A stretch of 64,000 bases of DNA from Armatimonas rosea (GTDB lineage Bacteria; Armatimonadota; Armatimonadia; Armatimonadales; Armatimonadaceae), in the NCBI RefSeq assembly GCF_014202505.1, contig NZ_JACHGW010000001.1:1178001-1242000 (forward strand), read 5' to 3'. The notes below the pieces were generated by a model. That model had not been told where the DNA came from. It ran no database searches and saw only the letters and a list, made by a program, of their open reading frames with translations. Shown here in pieces: positions 54,304 to 62,064 of this stretch. The position numbers and the translations under genes are program-made. Positions within the stretch are counted from its first letter, which is position 1. Each line of letters begins with the position of its first letter.

Positions 54304-55060
54304 TCTAGGGCGTCGGCTTATCCTCACGCAGCCCGCTCGGCGCATCCTCTCCCTCTCCCCCGCCACGACCGAGAACCTCTTTGCCATCGGTGCCGGAAGT
54401 GCCGTTGTCGGGGCGACGAGTGCTTGTGACTTTCCGGTAGAGGCTCAGAAGCTCCCACGAGTCGGGGACTTTACGCGGCCCTCCTACGAGAAGATCCTCG
54501 CGCTCAAGCCGGATCTCATTGTCTTTGACTCCGCGACCGTGAAAAAGCCCGCGGTCGAGAGCCTCGCCGCCCGGGTGCGTGTCCCCGTGTTTGTCCAGCG
54601 CTCCGAGAAAGCTGCCGATGTCCCTCATCACTTGGAGGCGCTGGGGCAGCTGACGGGCAAGTCCGCCACGGCTCTCGCGGCCCAGGTGCGCCGTGCGCTC
54701 GCCACTCCGCCGCAGGGCAAGCCGGTCCCGGTCCTGGTGCAGATCAGCGCCTCGCCGCTGTTCGTGGTTGGGCCGGGCTCGTTTGTGGACGACCTGATTC
54801 GGGTGGCAGGTGGCCAGAATGTCATCACAACCGGCGACTCATTTCCGCAACTCACCAGAGAGAGGCTCCTCACGCTCAAGCCCCAGCTCTATGTCATCGC
54901 CACCTACCCCGGCCAGCCGGAGACACCGCCCGCTCTCCGCAATATTCCCATGGCCCGAATCCCCGCCGACCTGCTCTTTCGCCCCACCCCTCGCCTGCGC
55001 GAGGGGCTACGGCTCCTGACGACGGCGCTTCGAGCGGCTGTCAAGAGTTCTGAAGATTAG
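54284..55060 (+). CDS. BtuF/FecB-like periplasmic-binding-fold protein without signal peptide
   Basis: This 258-residue protein has the cobalamin/iron-siderophore receptor fold: PARRILSLSPATTENLFAIGAGSAVVGATSACDFP near residue 18, VGDFTRPSYEKILALKPDLIVF near 60, and VDDLIRVAGGQNVIT with LTRERLLTLKPQLYVI later. Such proteins normally feed an ABC importer from the periplasm; no signal peptide, permease or ATPase gene is present here. It may be a cytosolic corrinoid-binding or sensing protein. Start ATG 54284 follows from homology and lies within the preceding gene. Confidence 0.8.
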   Translation: MLNLTDDLGRRLILTQPARRILSLSPATTENLFAIGAGSAVVGATSACDFPVEAQKLPRVGDFTRPSYEKILALKPDLIVFDSATVKKPAVESLAARVRVPVFVQRSEKAADVPHHLEALGQLTGKSATALAAQVRRALATPPQGKPVPVLVQISASPLFVVGPGSFVDDLIRVAGGQNVITTGDSFPQLTRERLLTLKPQLYVIATYPGQPETPPALRNIPMARIPADLLFRPTPRLREGLRLLTTALRAAVKSSED

Positions 55061-55337
55061 ACGGATGGAGGATCGAAAAGCCGCGCCATTCGTCGGGGCG
55101 GAGATCGTCGATCATCAGGTTTGGCTTGGGAAGAAATCCCACAAAGCAATCCGCGATTCCCAGCTCCTCGGCGGACTGCCTTGCGTATTCTCCGCCCCCG
55201 GCACTCCAGCAGTACAGCCCCCAACCGTCGTTTTTGAGGGTTCTGACATGCTCAATCGTACGCACCATGGGAATCCGTTTTGTCCCCACGGAGCGCACCA
55301 GCGTGTCATCGACATCCACAAACGCAACACGGGCCAT
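55041..55337 (-). CDS. Small HAD-superfamily phosphatase-like protein
   Basis: This 98-residue protein is a minimal HAD domain: ARVAFVDVDDTLVRS at residues 2-16 holds the DxDxT motif, YCWSAGGGEYARQSAEEL supplies the motif II serine and helix, and PKPNLMIDDLRPDEW the DD of motif IV. A cap domain is absent. ATG 55337 is preferred over an upstream codon. It overlaps the BtuF-like gene tail to tail by 20 bases. Substrate unknown. Confidence 0.78.
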   Translation of the reverse strand: MARVAFVDVDDTLVRSVGTKRIPMVRTIEHVRTLKNDGWGLYCWSAGGGEYARQSAEELGIADCFVGFLPKPNLMIDDLRPDEWRGFSILHPSNLQNS

Positions 55338-55342
55338 CGCGA

Positions 55343-56323
55343 TTATCCGCCCGAGGATTCCCCGCCCAGCCGTTTTTCGTACATGATCCAAGCCGGTTGT
55401 TTTTCAAAGCCAAGTGCCTCGTTGATAGAGAGCATCGCGCGGTTGCTCTGGGCGTTGTCGGTGCGGATCTCGGGGACTCCCTTTGCCTTGGCGTACTCGA
55501 CTGCCATGCACTTGAGCGCCAGCGCGATCCCCTTGCGGCGGTAGGCGCGCCGGACCCCGGTGAGGCCAGTGCTGAGGTAGTCGCCGATCTTGGGGGGGAA
55601 GAGCATCGAGATGCCGGCGTACTGGCCGTCGGGGGCGACCGCGATAAACTGGCACTCCGGGGTGAAGCGGACACTCTTGCGGATCATCTCCCGCCAGGCA
55701 TCGTAGGTCATCGGGGTATGCTTCTCGCCCTCGGGGAGCGGGACATCGGCATCGCACTCCATCTCCATATCGTGGAGCTTGACATAGGCGTCTTCTCCCT
55801 CTTCCTCCAGGAGGGTGGCCAGATCCACCAGGCGCAGGCCGTGTGCCAGCGGTTTTTGGCGTGCCTCCGCGAAGGGAGCGAGGTCCACCGACGCCACGTT
55901 CAGGCGAGACTCCCAGGCGCGCATGCACTCAACAAAGCCGTGCTTGGCAAGAAAGCCCAGCGACTCGGGCTTGTCCTCGCGGGTATCGGCCCCGTACTGG
56001 ATCGGGTTGGTATCGGCGACCTTCTCCTCCAGCGCGGCGAGTAGGAGCTTCCCGATCCCGCGCTGGCGGAAGTCCGGGTGGACATCGACTCCCATGTAGA
56101 ACTTCTGGGGATGGTAGGTCCACGACGACTGCCCGATCCGGCCCTGCGCGACCACGTGGCCATCTTTTTCTACCAAGAGACGGTGGTGGCGGAGCTTGGC
56201 CTCGCGCTGGGCATCGCTGGACTGGAGCTCCTCAACCGTGACAGGATAGTCCGGCCAGACGGCATTATGGAGGGCGGCGAGCTTTTCGTAGTCCTGCTCG
56301 GGGTTAAAGTCACGGAGGGTCAT
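55343..56323 (-). CDS. GNAT acetyltransferase, two-domain, copy 1
   Basis: This 326-residue protein has two GNAT domains in tandem. The first has VHPDFRQRGIGKLLLAALEE near residue 82 (acetyl-CoA loop RxxGxG); the second VRRAYRRKGIALALKCMAVEYAKAKGVPEIRTDNAQSNRAMLSINEALGF near 258-305. It resembles mycothiol-synthase-like double GNATs but the substrate is unknown. The neighbouring gene is a paralog, overlapping by four bases, so the pair arose by tandem duplication. Confidence 0.88.
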   Translation of the reverse strand: MTLRDFNPEQDYEKLAALHNAVWPDYPVTVEELQSSDAQREAKLRHHRLLVEKDGHVVAQGRIGQSSWTYHPQKFYMGVDVHPDFRQRGIGKLLLAALEEKVADTNPIQYGADTREDKPESLGFLAKHGFVECMRAWESRLNVASVDLAPFAEARQKPLAHGLRLVDLATLLEEEGEDAYVKLHDMEMECDADVPLPEGEKHTPMTYDAWREMIRKSVRFTPECQFIAVAPDGQYAGISMLFPPKIGDYLSTGLTGVRRAYRRKGIALALKCMAVEYAKAKGVPEIRTDNAQSNRAMLSINEALGFEKQPAWIMYEKRLGGESSGG

Positions 56324-57294
56324 TTGGTTTCGTCTTTCAGGTTCTTCTCGTAGCTGATCCAGGCGGGGATCTTCTCAAAGCCAAGTGCCTCGTTGATAGA
56401 GAGCATGGCGCGGTTCTGCTGGGCGTTCCAGGTGCGGATCTCCCGGATGCCGGCGTCCTTGGCCCACTGCACCGCCGCAAGCTTAAGAGCCGTGGCGATT
56501 CCCTTGCGCCGGTACTCCCGCCGGACTCCCGTCACTCCGACATAGAGCACGTCCGGCTCGCCCGCGCTCTTCCAGAGCGCGCTCTCGCCCACCCAGTGGT
56601 CGCCGTCGGAGTCAATGGCGATAAACCAGGCCTCGGGGAGGAAGTCGGGGTTGCTCAGGGTGGTCTTCTCGAAGTGCTCGAAGCCGGGGTCGGTGAGGAC
56701 ATCGGTGGCGGGGATATCGAGTGTGAGGGTCCAGTCCAGCTCCTTGAGCCGCTGCTTCCAGTCCGGGACCGCCTTGGCAAGCTCACCGACACTCTGCACC
56801 GTGATGCCGGCGTCGGTGGCCTTCCGTGCGGCCTCGACAAAGGGGGCAGGGTCGAAGGTCTGGGTAGCGAGGCGGCTCTCCCACTCGCGCATCGCCTCGG
56901 TGAAGCCCCGGTCGGTGAGGAAGCGCAGCGCACGGGGCTTGTCCTCGCGGGCGTTGCTACGGAGCAAGATCGGGTCGTGGGGGGCGAGGGCATCCAGGAG
57001 ATGGGCATAGAGCGCCTTACCAATTCCTTGGCCCTCGTGCTCGGGTAGAACGGAGATACTGATCCCGAACTTCTGCGGGTGGTACATGTCGGTGCTCTGG
57101 CTGTAGCCTCCCGCGGCGATCACCTTGCCGTCGCGCTCCACCAGAAACCGTGCCCACTTGATCTTGGGGTCGCGATTGGCATCGGAGAAGCGCATCTCTT
57201 CGATGGTCTCGACATAGTCGGGATAGCAGGCGTGGGAGATCGCGATCCGCGCGGCGTAGTCCGCCTCGCTGAGAGTGTCGGGTCGAATGGTCAT
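56320..57294 (-). CDS. GNAT acetyltransferase, two-domain, copy 2
   Basis: This 324-residue protein is the tandem paralog of the previous gene: LPEHEGQGIGKALYAHLLDAL near 83 and VRREYRRKGIATALKLAAVQWAKDAGIREIRTWN near 258, with the shared end NRAMLSINEALGFEKIPAWISYEKN. It precedes copy 1 in the same transcript and overlaps the comB-like gene by four bases. Both domains keep the CoA-binding loop; in the first the RxxGxG loop reads EHEGQGIG. Confidence 0.88.
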   Translation of the reverse strand: MTIRPDTLSEADYAARIAISHACYPDYVETIEEMRFSDANRDPKIKWARFLVERDGKVIAAGGYSQSTDMYHPQKFGISISVLPEHEGQGIGKALYAHLLDALAPHDPILLRSNAREDKPRALRFLTDRGFTEAMREWESRLATQTFDPAPFVEAARKATDAGITVQSVGELAKAVPDWKQRLKELDWTLTLDIPATDVLTDPGFEHFEKTTLSNPDFLPEAWFIAIDSDGDHWVGESALWKSAGEPDVLYVGVTGVRREYRRKGIATALKLAAVQWAKDAGIREIRTWNAQQNRAMLSINEALGFEKIPAWISYEKNLKDETK

Positions 57295-57998
57295 GACAGT
57301 GTCCTATCGTCTGAGGGAATGCAATTGCTAAAAATGCCGTCGGTGAGTCGTGGCGCAACGGAGAGGGAGCTGAGCTGGGCCGCGTAGTGGATATCGGCCT
57401 CGTGCCCCTTGTCGATCAGCTCGATCCCGCTTCCGCAGGCGAGTAGCCGGGCGAGGAGCTGCTTCTTCGCGCCCAGAAACGCGGCGCGTGCGGCCTTAGC
57501 CTCGGGCGACGATCTCAGATTGGGGAGCGCGGCGACAATCGCCCCCGCGCCCAACAAATCCTCGATGGCAAAGCGTAGGGAGCTGTCGGGCCAGCGCTCG
57601 CCACAGGCAAGCACGGTGGTGGGGGAGGCGAGCTCTTGCACGACAGCGGCGACCGCACGGGCATTGACTAGAGCCCCCGCAAAGACCGCGCTCGCTCCCG
57701 CTTCGCTCGCCGCCCGGCAGCACATCGCGCCATTGGGCGAGGCAAGGGCGATCGGCCCCCCAGCCCCCGCGTCCCCCCTAGCCCCCGCGGAGCGGGGGGA
57801 CAGTAACGATGTGTCCGAGCCGTCTTTCCAGTGACGCGGCTCGACCGTGGCTCCCGCCGCCAGATGCGCCGCGACTGTGGTAGAGAAGCGTAGCGTATCC
57901 ACAATCACCACCACATCGCCACGGGCACCGGCACGCGCCGCGCCGTCTTGGCCCCAGTCAAACCGCAGGGCGTAGCCCGCTTGCTCAAACCAGCTCAT
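57291..57998 (-). CDS. comB: ComB-like 2-phosphosulfolactate phosphatase family protein
   Basis: This 235-residue protein belongs to the ComB phosphatase family: VVVIVDTLRFSTTVAAHLAAGA near residue 29, LASPNGAMCCRAASEAG near 85, FAGALVNARAVAAVV near 105, VLACGERWPDSSLRFAIEDLLGAGAIVAAL near 125. In archaea it acts in coenzyme M synthesis; in bacteria its role is often unclear. An insert (LSPRSAGARGDAGAGG) is encoded by a palindromic repeat. ATG 57998 is chosen; the longer frame upstream runs through repeat A. It leads an operon with the two GNAT genes and HAD. Confidence 0.82.
   Translation of the reverse strand: MSWFEQAGYALRFDWGQDGAARAGARGDVVVIVDTLRFSTTVAAHLAAGATVEPRHWKDGSDTSLLSPRSAGARGDAGAGGPIALASPNGAMCCRAASEAGASAVFAGALVNARAVAAVVQELASPTTVLACGERWPDSSLRFAIEDLLGAGAIVAALPNLRSSPEAKAARAAFLGAKKQLLARLLACGSGIELIDKGHEADIHYAAQLSSLSVAPRLTDGIFSNCIPSDDRTLS
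57772..57806. repeat. Repeat family C palindrome inside the comB-like gene
   Basis: CCCCTAGCCCCCGC-GGA-GCGGGGGGACAG matches the half-element at 14661-14690 (CCCCTAACCCCCGCC-TGGCGGGGGGACA). It is in frame and adds about 12-16 residues to the protein in a loop between the second strand and the ASPNG motif. Confidence 0.7.
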
Positions 57999-58872
57999 TA
58001 GTACTCTCCCGGACACTCCCCCCGGCCTCCGCTCGTTCCTCGCTCTGGCCGACCCCCTCTCCCTCTGTTTCCTCCTTCGTCGGGAGGAGAGGGGGTGCCG
58101 AGGGACGAGGCGGGGGAGTGCCCCCTCTGACTCCCCCTCCCTTCCCCCCAACGAAGTTGGGTCTCAGGGGAAGGGAGGGGGCCGGGGGGAGGGATGCCAA
58201 AAGGCATGCCGAGGCAAAACAAAGCCCCTCGGGGAGAAGCTTCTCGGGGGCGAACTCCAGGTGCAAGATCCGGCGGTGGCTCGGGCTCTGGGCGGGCGAC
58301 GAGGCATGCAAGAGCAGGGGGGACATCACGACCGCGCTTCCCACCGGGCCGGTGCAGATTACTTCGGCGGTTTGTTCTCGGAGCGCCGCGATCTGCTCGC
58401 TGCTTAAAATCCCCTGGCGGTGCGAGCCAGGCAGGACGCGGAGCGGGCCATTGGTCTCGTCGCAGGGATCGAGGTGCAGGCGCACGGTGACCATCTTCTC
58501 CAAGATCTCCGCGGGAGGCAGCACGTGCAAGACACCCGCCTTGGTGCTCCACGGCCCCCAGCCCGGCAATTCGATGCGCTCCGTGACCGCGATGGCACGG
58601 TCCTGGTGCCACCCGACATGCCAGTTGGCCCCCGGAACTTTATCAAAGAAGATCGCCCGTGTAAGGGTGGTTGCCGCGCCCGTGAGCGCCAAGACACGCG
58701 GATCGGCGGCGACCGCTTGGACCTCGGGGAGGACGAGGATATTGCGCCGGGCGTAGACACTCTCCCCACGCTGCGAGCTCTCGCCGGCACTCTCCAAGGC
58801 CACACGCAGGCGCTCCACCGTGGAGAGCCCCAGTACGTCCGTGACCAGAAGATAGCCCGCTTCGTCAAACAT
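57985..58872 (-). CDS. Phytanoyl-CoA dioxygenase (PhyH)-like protein with repeat-encoded C-terminus
   Basis: This 295-residue protein is a PhyH-type Fe(II)/2-oxoglutarate oxygenase: WHVGWHQDRAIAV near residue 90 (HxD metal ligands), TVRLHLDPCDETNGPLRVLPGSHRQGIL near 128-155 and SPLLLHASSPAQSPSHRRILHLEF near 190 (distal histidine and RxxxHxxF). Homology ends at about EFAPEKLLPEGLCFASA; the last 65 or so residues, rich in P, G and S, are translated from repeat modules B and A (58014-58196). ATG 58872 lies seven bases after a TATACT hexamer; the longer upstream frame is antisense to the next gene. The stop lies inside the comB-like start. Confidence 0.82.
   Translation of the reverse strand: MFDEAGYLLVTDVLGLSTVERLRVALESAGESSQRGESVYARRNILVLPEVQAVAADPRVLALTGAATTLTRAIFFDKVPGANWHVGWHQDRAIAVTERIELPGWGPWSTKAGVLHVLPPAEILEKMVTVRLHLDPCDETNGPLRVLPGSHRQGILSSEQIAALREQTAEVICTGPVGSAVVMSPLLLHASSPAQSPSHRRILHLEFAPEKLLPEGLCFASACLLASLPPAPSLPLRPNFVGGKGGGVRGGTPPPRPSAPPLLPTKEETEGEGVGQSEERAEAGGSVRESTNELV
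58014..58196 (+). repeat. Compound repeat A+B, copy 3
   Basis: Module A (58014-58120) matches 2901-3007 with a few changes. Module B (58121-58196) has hairpin arms CCCCCTCCCTTCCCC and GGGGAAGGGAGGGGGC. It forms the 3' end of the PhyH-like reading frame and lies just upstream of the comB-like start. No DUF559 gene is present here. Confidence 0.85.
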
Positions 58873-58916
58873 CCGTGTGAGTATACCCCATCGGCTAAAA
58901 AAATAATCCAGGAGCC

Positions 58917-58974
58917 CGGTGCGTCCTCGGGACGCTATTTCCCGCGAGGCGTGGGTTTTCAACCCACGCAGCGG
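58917..58974. repeat. Repeat family E, half copy
   Basis: GTGCGTCCTCGGGACGC followed by a perfect hairpin GCGTGGGTT-TTC-AACCCACGC. It matches one half of the elements at 35.3 and 41.1 kb. The TATAAT of the following oxidoreductase gene begins directly at its edge. Confidence 0.65.
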
Positions 58975-58986
58975 TATAATGCCGCC

Positions 58987-60051
58987 GTGCTGGAGAATTT
59001 GCGAGGAACCGCATTGATTGGCTGTGGCGGGATGGCGAGCCACTACCGCGGGGTCTATGCCCGCTACCCACACGCCCCCTTTCAGCTGGTAGTCGATGTC
59101 GCTGCCGAGGTCGCCCAGCGTGTCGCGGCTGAGCTGGGAGTTGCCCGCTGGTCCACGGACTGGCGCGAGGCCCTCGCCGACGATATCGACGTGGTGGATA
59201 TCTCGACTCCTAACCACCTCCATGAAGAGCAGGCAGTCGCGCTGCTGGAGGCGGGGAAGCACGTGATCTTGCAGAAGCCCCTCGCCCCGAGTGTGGCGGC
59301 GTGCCAGCGGATTGTCGCGGCGGCACAAAAGAGCGGCACGACAGCAGGAGTCTACCTCTCCGATCTAGAGGACCCAGCGGTCTGGGACCTGCGAGCCATG
59401 GTCGCGCAGGGGCACTTGGGGAGAGTCACCGGCATCCGCGCACGCTACGCCCACCGCGGCGGCCTCACCACGGCCCCGAGCGCGTGGCGCGGCTCGGCGG
59501 AGAAGACCGGCGGCGGCTCGTTTATCCAGCTGGCGATCCACCATACCAACTTGGCGTCGTTTCTGTTAGGGGAAGAGATTGTCTCGGTGATGGGCTACGC
59601 CAAGAACCTGATGTGCGAAAATATCGGCGGCGATGATACCGCGGCGTGTGTGGCGGAGTTTTCGGGGGGGGCAATCGGGGTCTTTGAGTCGGCGTGGAAT
59701 GCGGAGGGAACCTGCTTCCAGCTCTATGGGTCAGAAGGAAGCGTGACGATTCACGGAACCGAGGGCGCACAGCTTACCGGGCGGATTCGGGGGCAGTTCC
59801 AAGGAAGCGTGCTCCAGACCGACCCTGAGGGCAATTTTACGCGGCCTGCGGTGGGGGGCAATACCCTGCGCGGCTCCGGCGGGGAGTTCGACCAGCATCT
59901 CGCGTTCTTAGAGAGCGTGCGCCACGGACGCCCGCCCGTGGTGCCGGTGGAGGTCGGCTGCACCGATGTGGCGGTCTGCAAGGCTGTGGTACGCTCGGCA
60001 GAGACTGGCCGCCGTGTCATGATTCAGGAGATTCTAGAGGAAGCGCTATGA
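58987..60051 (+). CDS. Gfo/Idh/MocA family oxidoreductase 2
   Basis: This 354-residue NAD(P)-dependent protein begins VLENLRGTALIGCGGMASHYRGVYARY (Rossmann loop GCGGMA), has DVVDISTPNHLHEEQAVALLEAGKHVILQKPLA (QKP instead of EKP near 96) and GGGSFIQLAIHHTNLASFLLGEE near 175. QKP instead of EKP is known in family members. GTG 58987 lies six bases after TATAAT (58975-58980), so the transcript is leaderless from a GTG start. It leads an operon with the PQQ-type propeller and the sugar isomerase, each overlapping. Confidence 0.9.
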   Translation: MLENLRGTALIGCGGMASHYRGVYARYPHAPFQLVVDVAAEVAQRVAAELGVARWSTDWREALADDIDVVDISTPNHLHEEQAVALLEAGKHVILQKPLAPSVAACQRIVAAAQKSGTTAGVYLSDLEDPAVWDLRAMVAQGHLGRVTGIRARYAHRGGLTTAPSAWRGSAEKTGGGSFIQLAIHHTNLASFLLGEEIVSVMGYAKNLMCENIGGDDTAACVAEFSGGAIGVFESAWNAEGTCFQLYGSEGSVTIHGTEGAQLTGRIRGQFQGSVLQTDPEGNFTRPAVGGNTLRGSGGEFDQHLAFLESVRHGRPPVVPVEVGCTDVAVCKAVVRSAETGRRVMIQEILEEAL

Positions 60052-61181
60052 TGTTGCTCGCACTACTCGCTCTGGGGCAGTTCACGCCCCTGCCCGGCAA
60101 GAAGCCCCCCGTGATCGCGCCCAAGCCGCCCGTGGCAACCCCGACCCCGGCTCCTCAAGGAGGACAGGCGCTCCCCAGTGACACTACCCCTTGGCAGCCG
60201 ACCCTGCTCTGGCGGACATCGGTCAAGCGCGGTGAGGGAACCGCTGCCGTGGGCAAAGAGGCGGCCTATGTCGCCGGTGGGAGCGCGGTCCACCGCTTCA
60301 ATAGCGAGGGCCGCACCGACTGGTCCACCGAGATCGGGCCGACTGCTGCGGAGGTGACGCTGGACGCCCGCCGGGTCTACGTGGGCTCGGAGCGGGGGAC
60401 GGTCTACGCGCTGGACCGCGCCAATGGGGCCGTCGCCTGGAAAGCCACTCTGGGGAGCACGGTGCGCATGGCTCCGGCGGTGGTTGGGGACCGGCTCGTG
60501 GTGGAGTGCCTCGACAACTATGTCTACGGGCTAGAGCTGCTCACGGGGACGATCAAGTGGAAGTTCTACCGCCCCGATGGCTCCTTGGGCTACGCCGCCC
60601 CGGCCGCAGGGCCCGCGGGGAGTGTCCTGGTCTGTGGGGAGAGCACGGTCTATCGTCTCAGTGCCACCACGGGCGAGGAGACCTGGCGCACGCCACTAGG
60701 AGGCAAGGCGCTGGGGACCCCCGTGCTCAGCGGCGAGCGTGTCTATGTCGCGGGCGATGGCGCGGGCGTGGTCGCGCTGGATGCCGAGACCGGCGAGCGG
60801 CGCTGGCGCTTCCGGGTCGGGGATGAGAAGACCGGCCCAGACTGGTTTGGTGCCCCCCTCGTGGTGGGCAAGACCCTCTATGTCTCCAGCTACCGGCGCA
60901 ATGTCTACGCGCTGGATACCACGAGTGGAAAGGTGAAGTGGTCCACCAAGGTGCTCGGCCCCGCCCTGGCCCGGCCCGCGCTCGATGAGAAGCGCAACGT
61001 GCTCTATCTCAGCAGCCTCACCTACAAGGACAACCCCACCCTGACCGCTCTCAATGCCCGGACCGGTGTTTCGGTCTGGGACTACAAGCTCGGCTCTCTC
61101 CAGGCCGCACCCGCACTGGCGGGCGGGCGGCTCTATCTCGCATCAACGAACGGATACTTTTATGCATTTTCAATCCAATAA
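60048..61181 (+). CDS. PQQ-like beta-propeller repeat protein, exported
   Basis: This 377-residue protein has a short hydrophobic N-terminus (MMLLALLALGQF) and a Pro-rich linker, then seven or eight tandem blades with the DxxTGxxxW pattern: YALDRANGAVAWKATLG, YGLELLTGTIKWKFYRP, YRLSATTGEETWRTPLG, VALDAETGERRWRFRVG, YALDTTSGKVKWSTKV, TALNARTGVSVWDYKLG. PQQ-binding catalytic residues are not evident, so it is more likely a BamB-like binding scaffold. ATGA overlap with the oxidoreductase gene; end overlaps the next gene by 20 bases. Confidence 0.87.
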   Translation: MMLLALLALGQFTPLPGKKPPVIAPKPPVATPTPAPQGGQALPSDTTPWQPTLLWRTSVKRGEGTAAVGKEAAYVAGGSAVHRFNSEGRTDWSTEIGPTAAEVTLDARRVYVGSERGTVYALDRANGAVAWKATLGSTVRMAPAVVGDRLVVECLDNYVYGLELLTGTIKWKFYRPDGSLGYAAPAAGPAGSVLVCGESTVYRLSATTGEETWRTPLGGKALGTPVLSGERVYVAGDGAGVVALDAETGERRWRFRVGDEKTGPDWFGAPLVVGKTLYVSSYRRNVYALDTTSGKVKWSTKVLGPALARPALDEKRNVLYLSSLTYKDNPTLTALNARTGVSVWDYKLGSLQAAPALAGGRLYLASTNGYFYAFSIQ

Positions 61182-61980
61182 CACGATCACGGCGCCAAAG
61201 ATTGGCGGGTTCTGGCTTGGCTGCCAGGCATGGACTTTCAACCGACGGACGGTCGCGGAGGCGATCCAGCTCACGGCGAAGGCGGGCGGTAAGACAATCG
61301 AGTTCTTCCCCGGCCAGAAGCTTGAGGCAGACTCCAAAGAGGGGCTTGGCCCGGACAACTCCGATGCGACCATCGCCAAGGTCAAGGACTGGTGCCAGAA
61401 GGCAGGGATCACGCCCGTGGCCTTCGGTGTCACGGGCTTTGCCGCCAACGAGGCCGATGCCCGCAAGCTAGCCACGTTTGCCAAGAAGCTGGGAATCCGC
61501 ACGATTGTCACCGAGTCGGGGGCGGCGGAGCTCAAGGTGATGGAGCCCTTCCTCAAGGACATGGACCTCTACCTGGCGATCCACAACCACCCGCGCCAGC
61601 CCAAGAACCCCAACTACAAGGTCTGGGACCCCAAGTATGTTCTGGAGCTGGTCTCCCCGTTTGACAAGCGGATCGGCTCCTGCGCCGACACGGGGCACTG
61701 GGTACGCAGCGGGGTCAAGCCGGTCGATGCCATGAAGATCCTCAAGGGGCGCATCCATGGCTCCCACCTCAAGGACCTCAGCTCCTTTGGTGAGCCCCAC
61801 GGCCACGATGTCCCCTACGGCACCGGGGTCAGCGATATCCCCGCCATCTTGGAGGAGTTCCGCAAGCAGAACTACCAAGGGCACCTCTCCATTGAGTACG
61901 AGATCAACGGCGATGGCCCCCTCGACGAAGTGGCGTCCTGTATCGGTTTTGTGCGCGGCCTCGGCTACAGCAAGAAGTAA
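61162..61980 (+). CDS. Sugar phosphate isomerase/epimerase (AP2EC TIM barrel)
   Basis: This 272-residue protein is a xylose-isomerase-like TIM barrel: GFWLGCQAWTFNRRTVAEAIQLTAKAGGKTIEFFPG at the start, YLAIHNHPRQP near 137, GSCADTGHWVRSGVKPVDAMKILKGRIHGSHLKDLSSFGEPHGHDVPYGTG near 175-225 and LSIEYEINGDGP near 245, giving the H, D, H and E metal ligands. With the Gfo/Idh oxidoreductase it suggests oxidation and isomerisation of a sugar or inositol. ATG 61162 is chosen by homology. Confidence 0.9.
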   Translation: MHFQSNNTITAPKIGGFWLGCQAWTFNRRTVAEAIQLTAKAGGKTIEFFPGQKLEADSKEGLGPDNSDATIAKVKDWCQKAGITPVAFGVTGFAANEADARKLATFAKKLGIRTIVTESGAAELKVMEPFLKDMDLYLAIHNHPRQPKNPNYKVWDPKYVLELVSPFDKRIGSCADTGHWVRSGVKPVDAMKILKGRIHGSHLKDLSSFGEPHGHDVPYGTGVSDIPAILEEFRKQNYQGHLSIEYEINGDGPLDEVASCIGFVRGLGYSKK

Positions 61981-61993
61981 CGGTCAAAGAAAA

Positions 61994-62027
61994 AAGAAGC
62001 GTCTGCGAGAGCGGGCGCTTTTCTTTT
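61994..62027 (+). terminator. Terminator after the sugar isomerase gene
   Basis: AAGCG...CGCTT with an internal GC-rich part is preceded by A-rich and followed by TTCTTTTTC. It lies about 16 bases after the stop codon and directly before the promoter of the next gene. Confidence 0.7.
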
Positions 62028-62029
62028 TC

Positions 62030-62058
62030 TTGACTATTTCCAAAAATGGAAATATAAT
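62030..62058 (+). promoter_or_regulatory. Promoter and palindromic operator of the HTH regulator gene
   Basis: TTGACT (62030-62035) and TATAAT (62053-62058) are spaced by 17 bases. Between them lies a perfect palindrome ATTTCCAAAAATGGAAAT (62036-62053; central AAAA excepted). The -10 ends seven bases before ATG (leaderless). The site is ideally placed for autorepression. Confidence 0.7.
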
Positions 62059-62064
62059 CACGTC

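Noticed and set aside
57999-58151. N-terminal extension of the comB-like protein
   Set aside because: The extra codons come entirely from repeat A and have no family similarity; ATG 57998 begins the conserved sequence.
58873-59328. Long N-terminal extension of the PhyH-like reading frame
   Set aside because: The segment is antisense to the Gfo/Idh gene and lacks PhyH homology; the promoter TATACT just before 58872 supports the shorter start.
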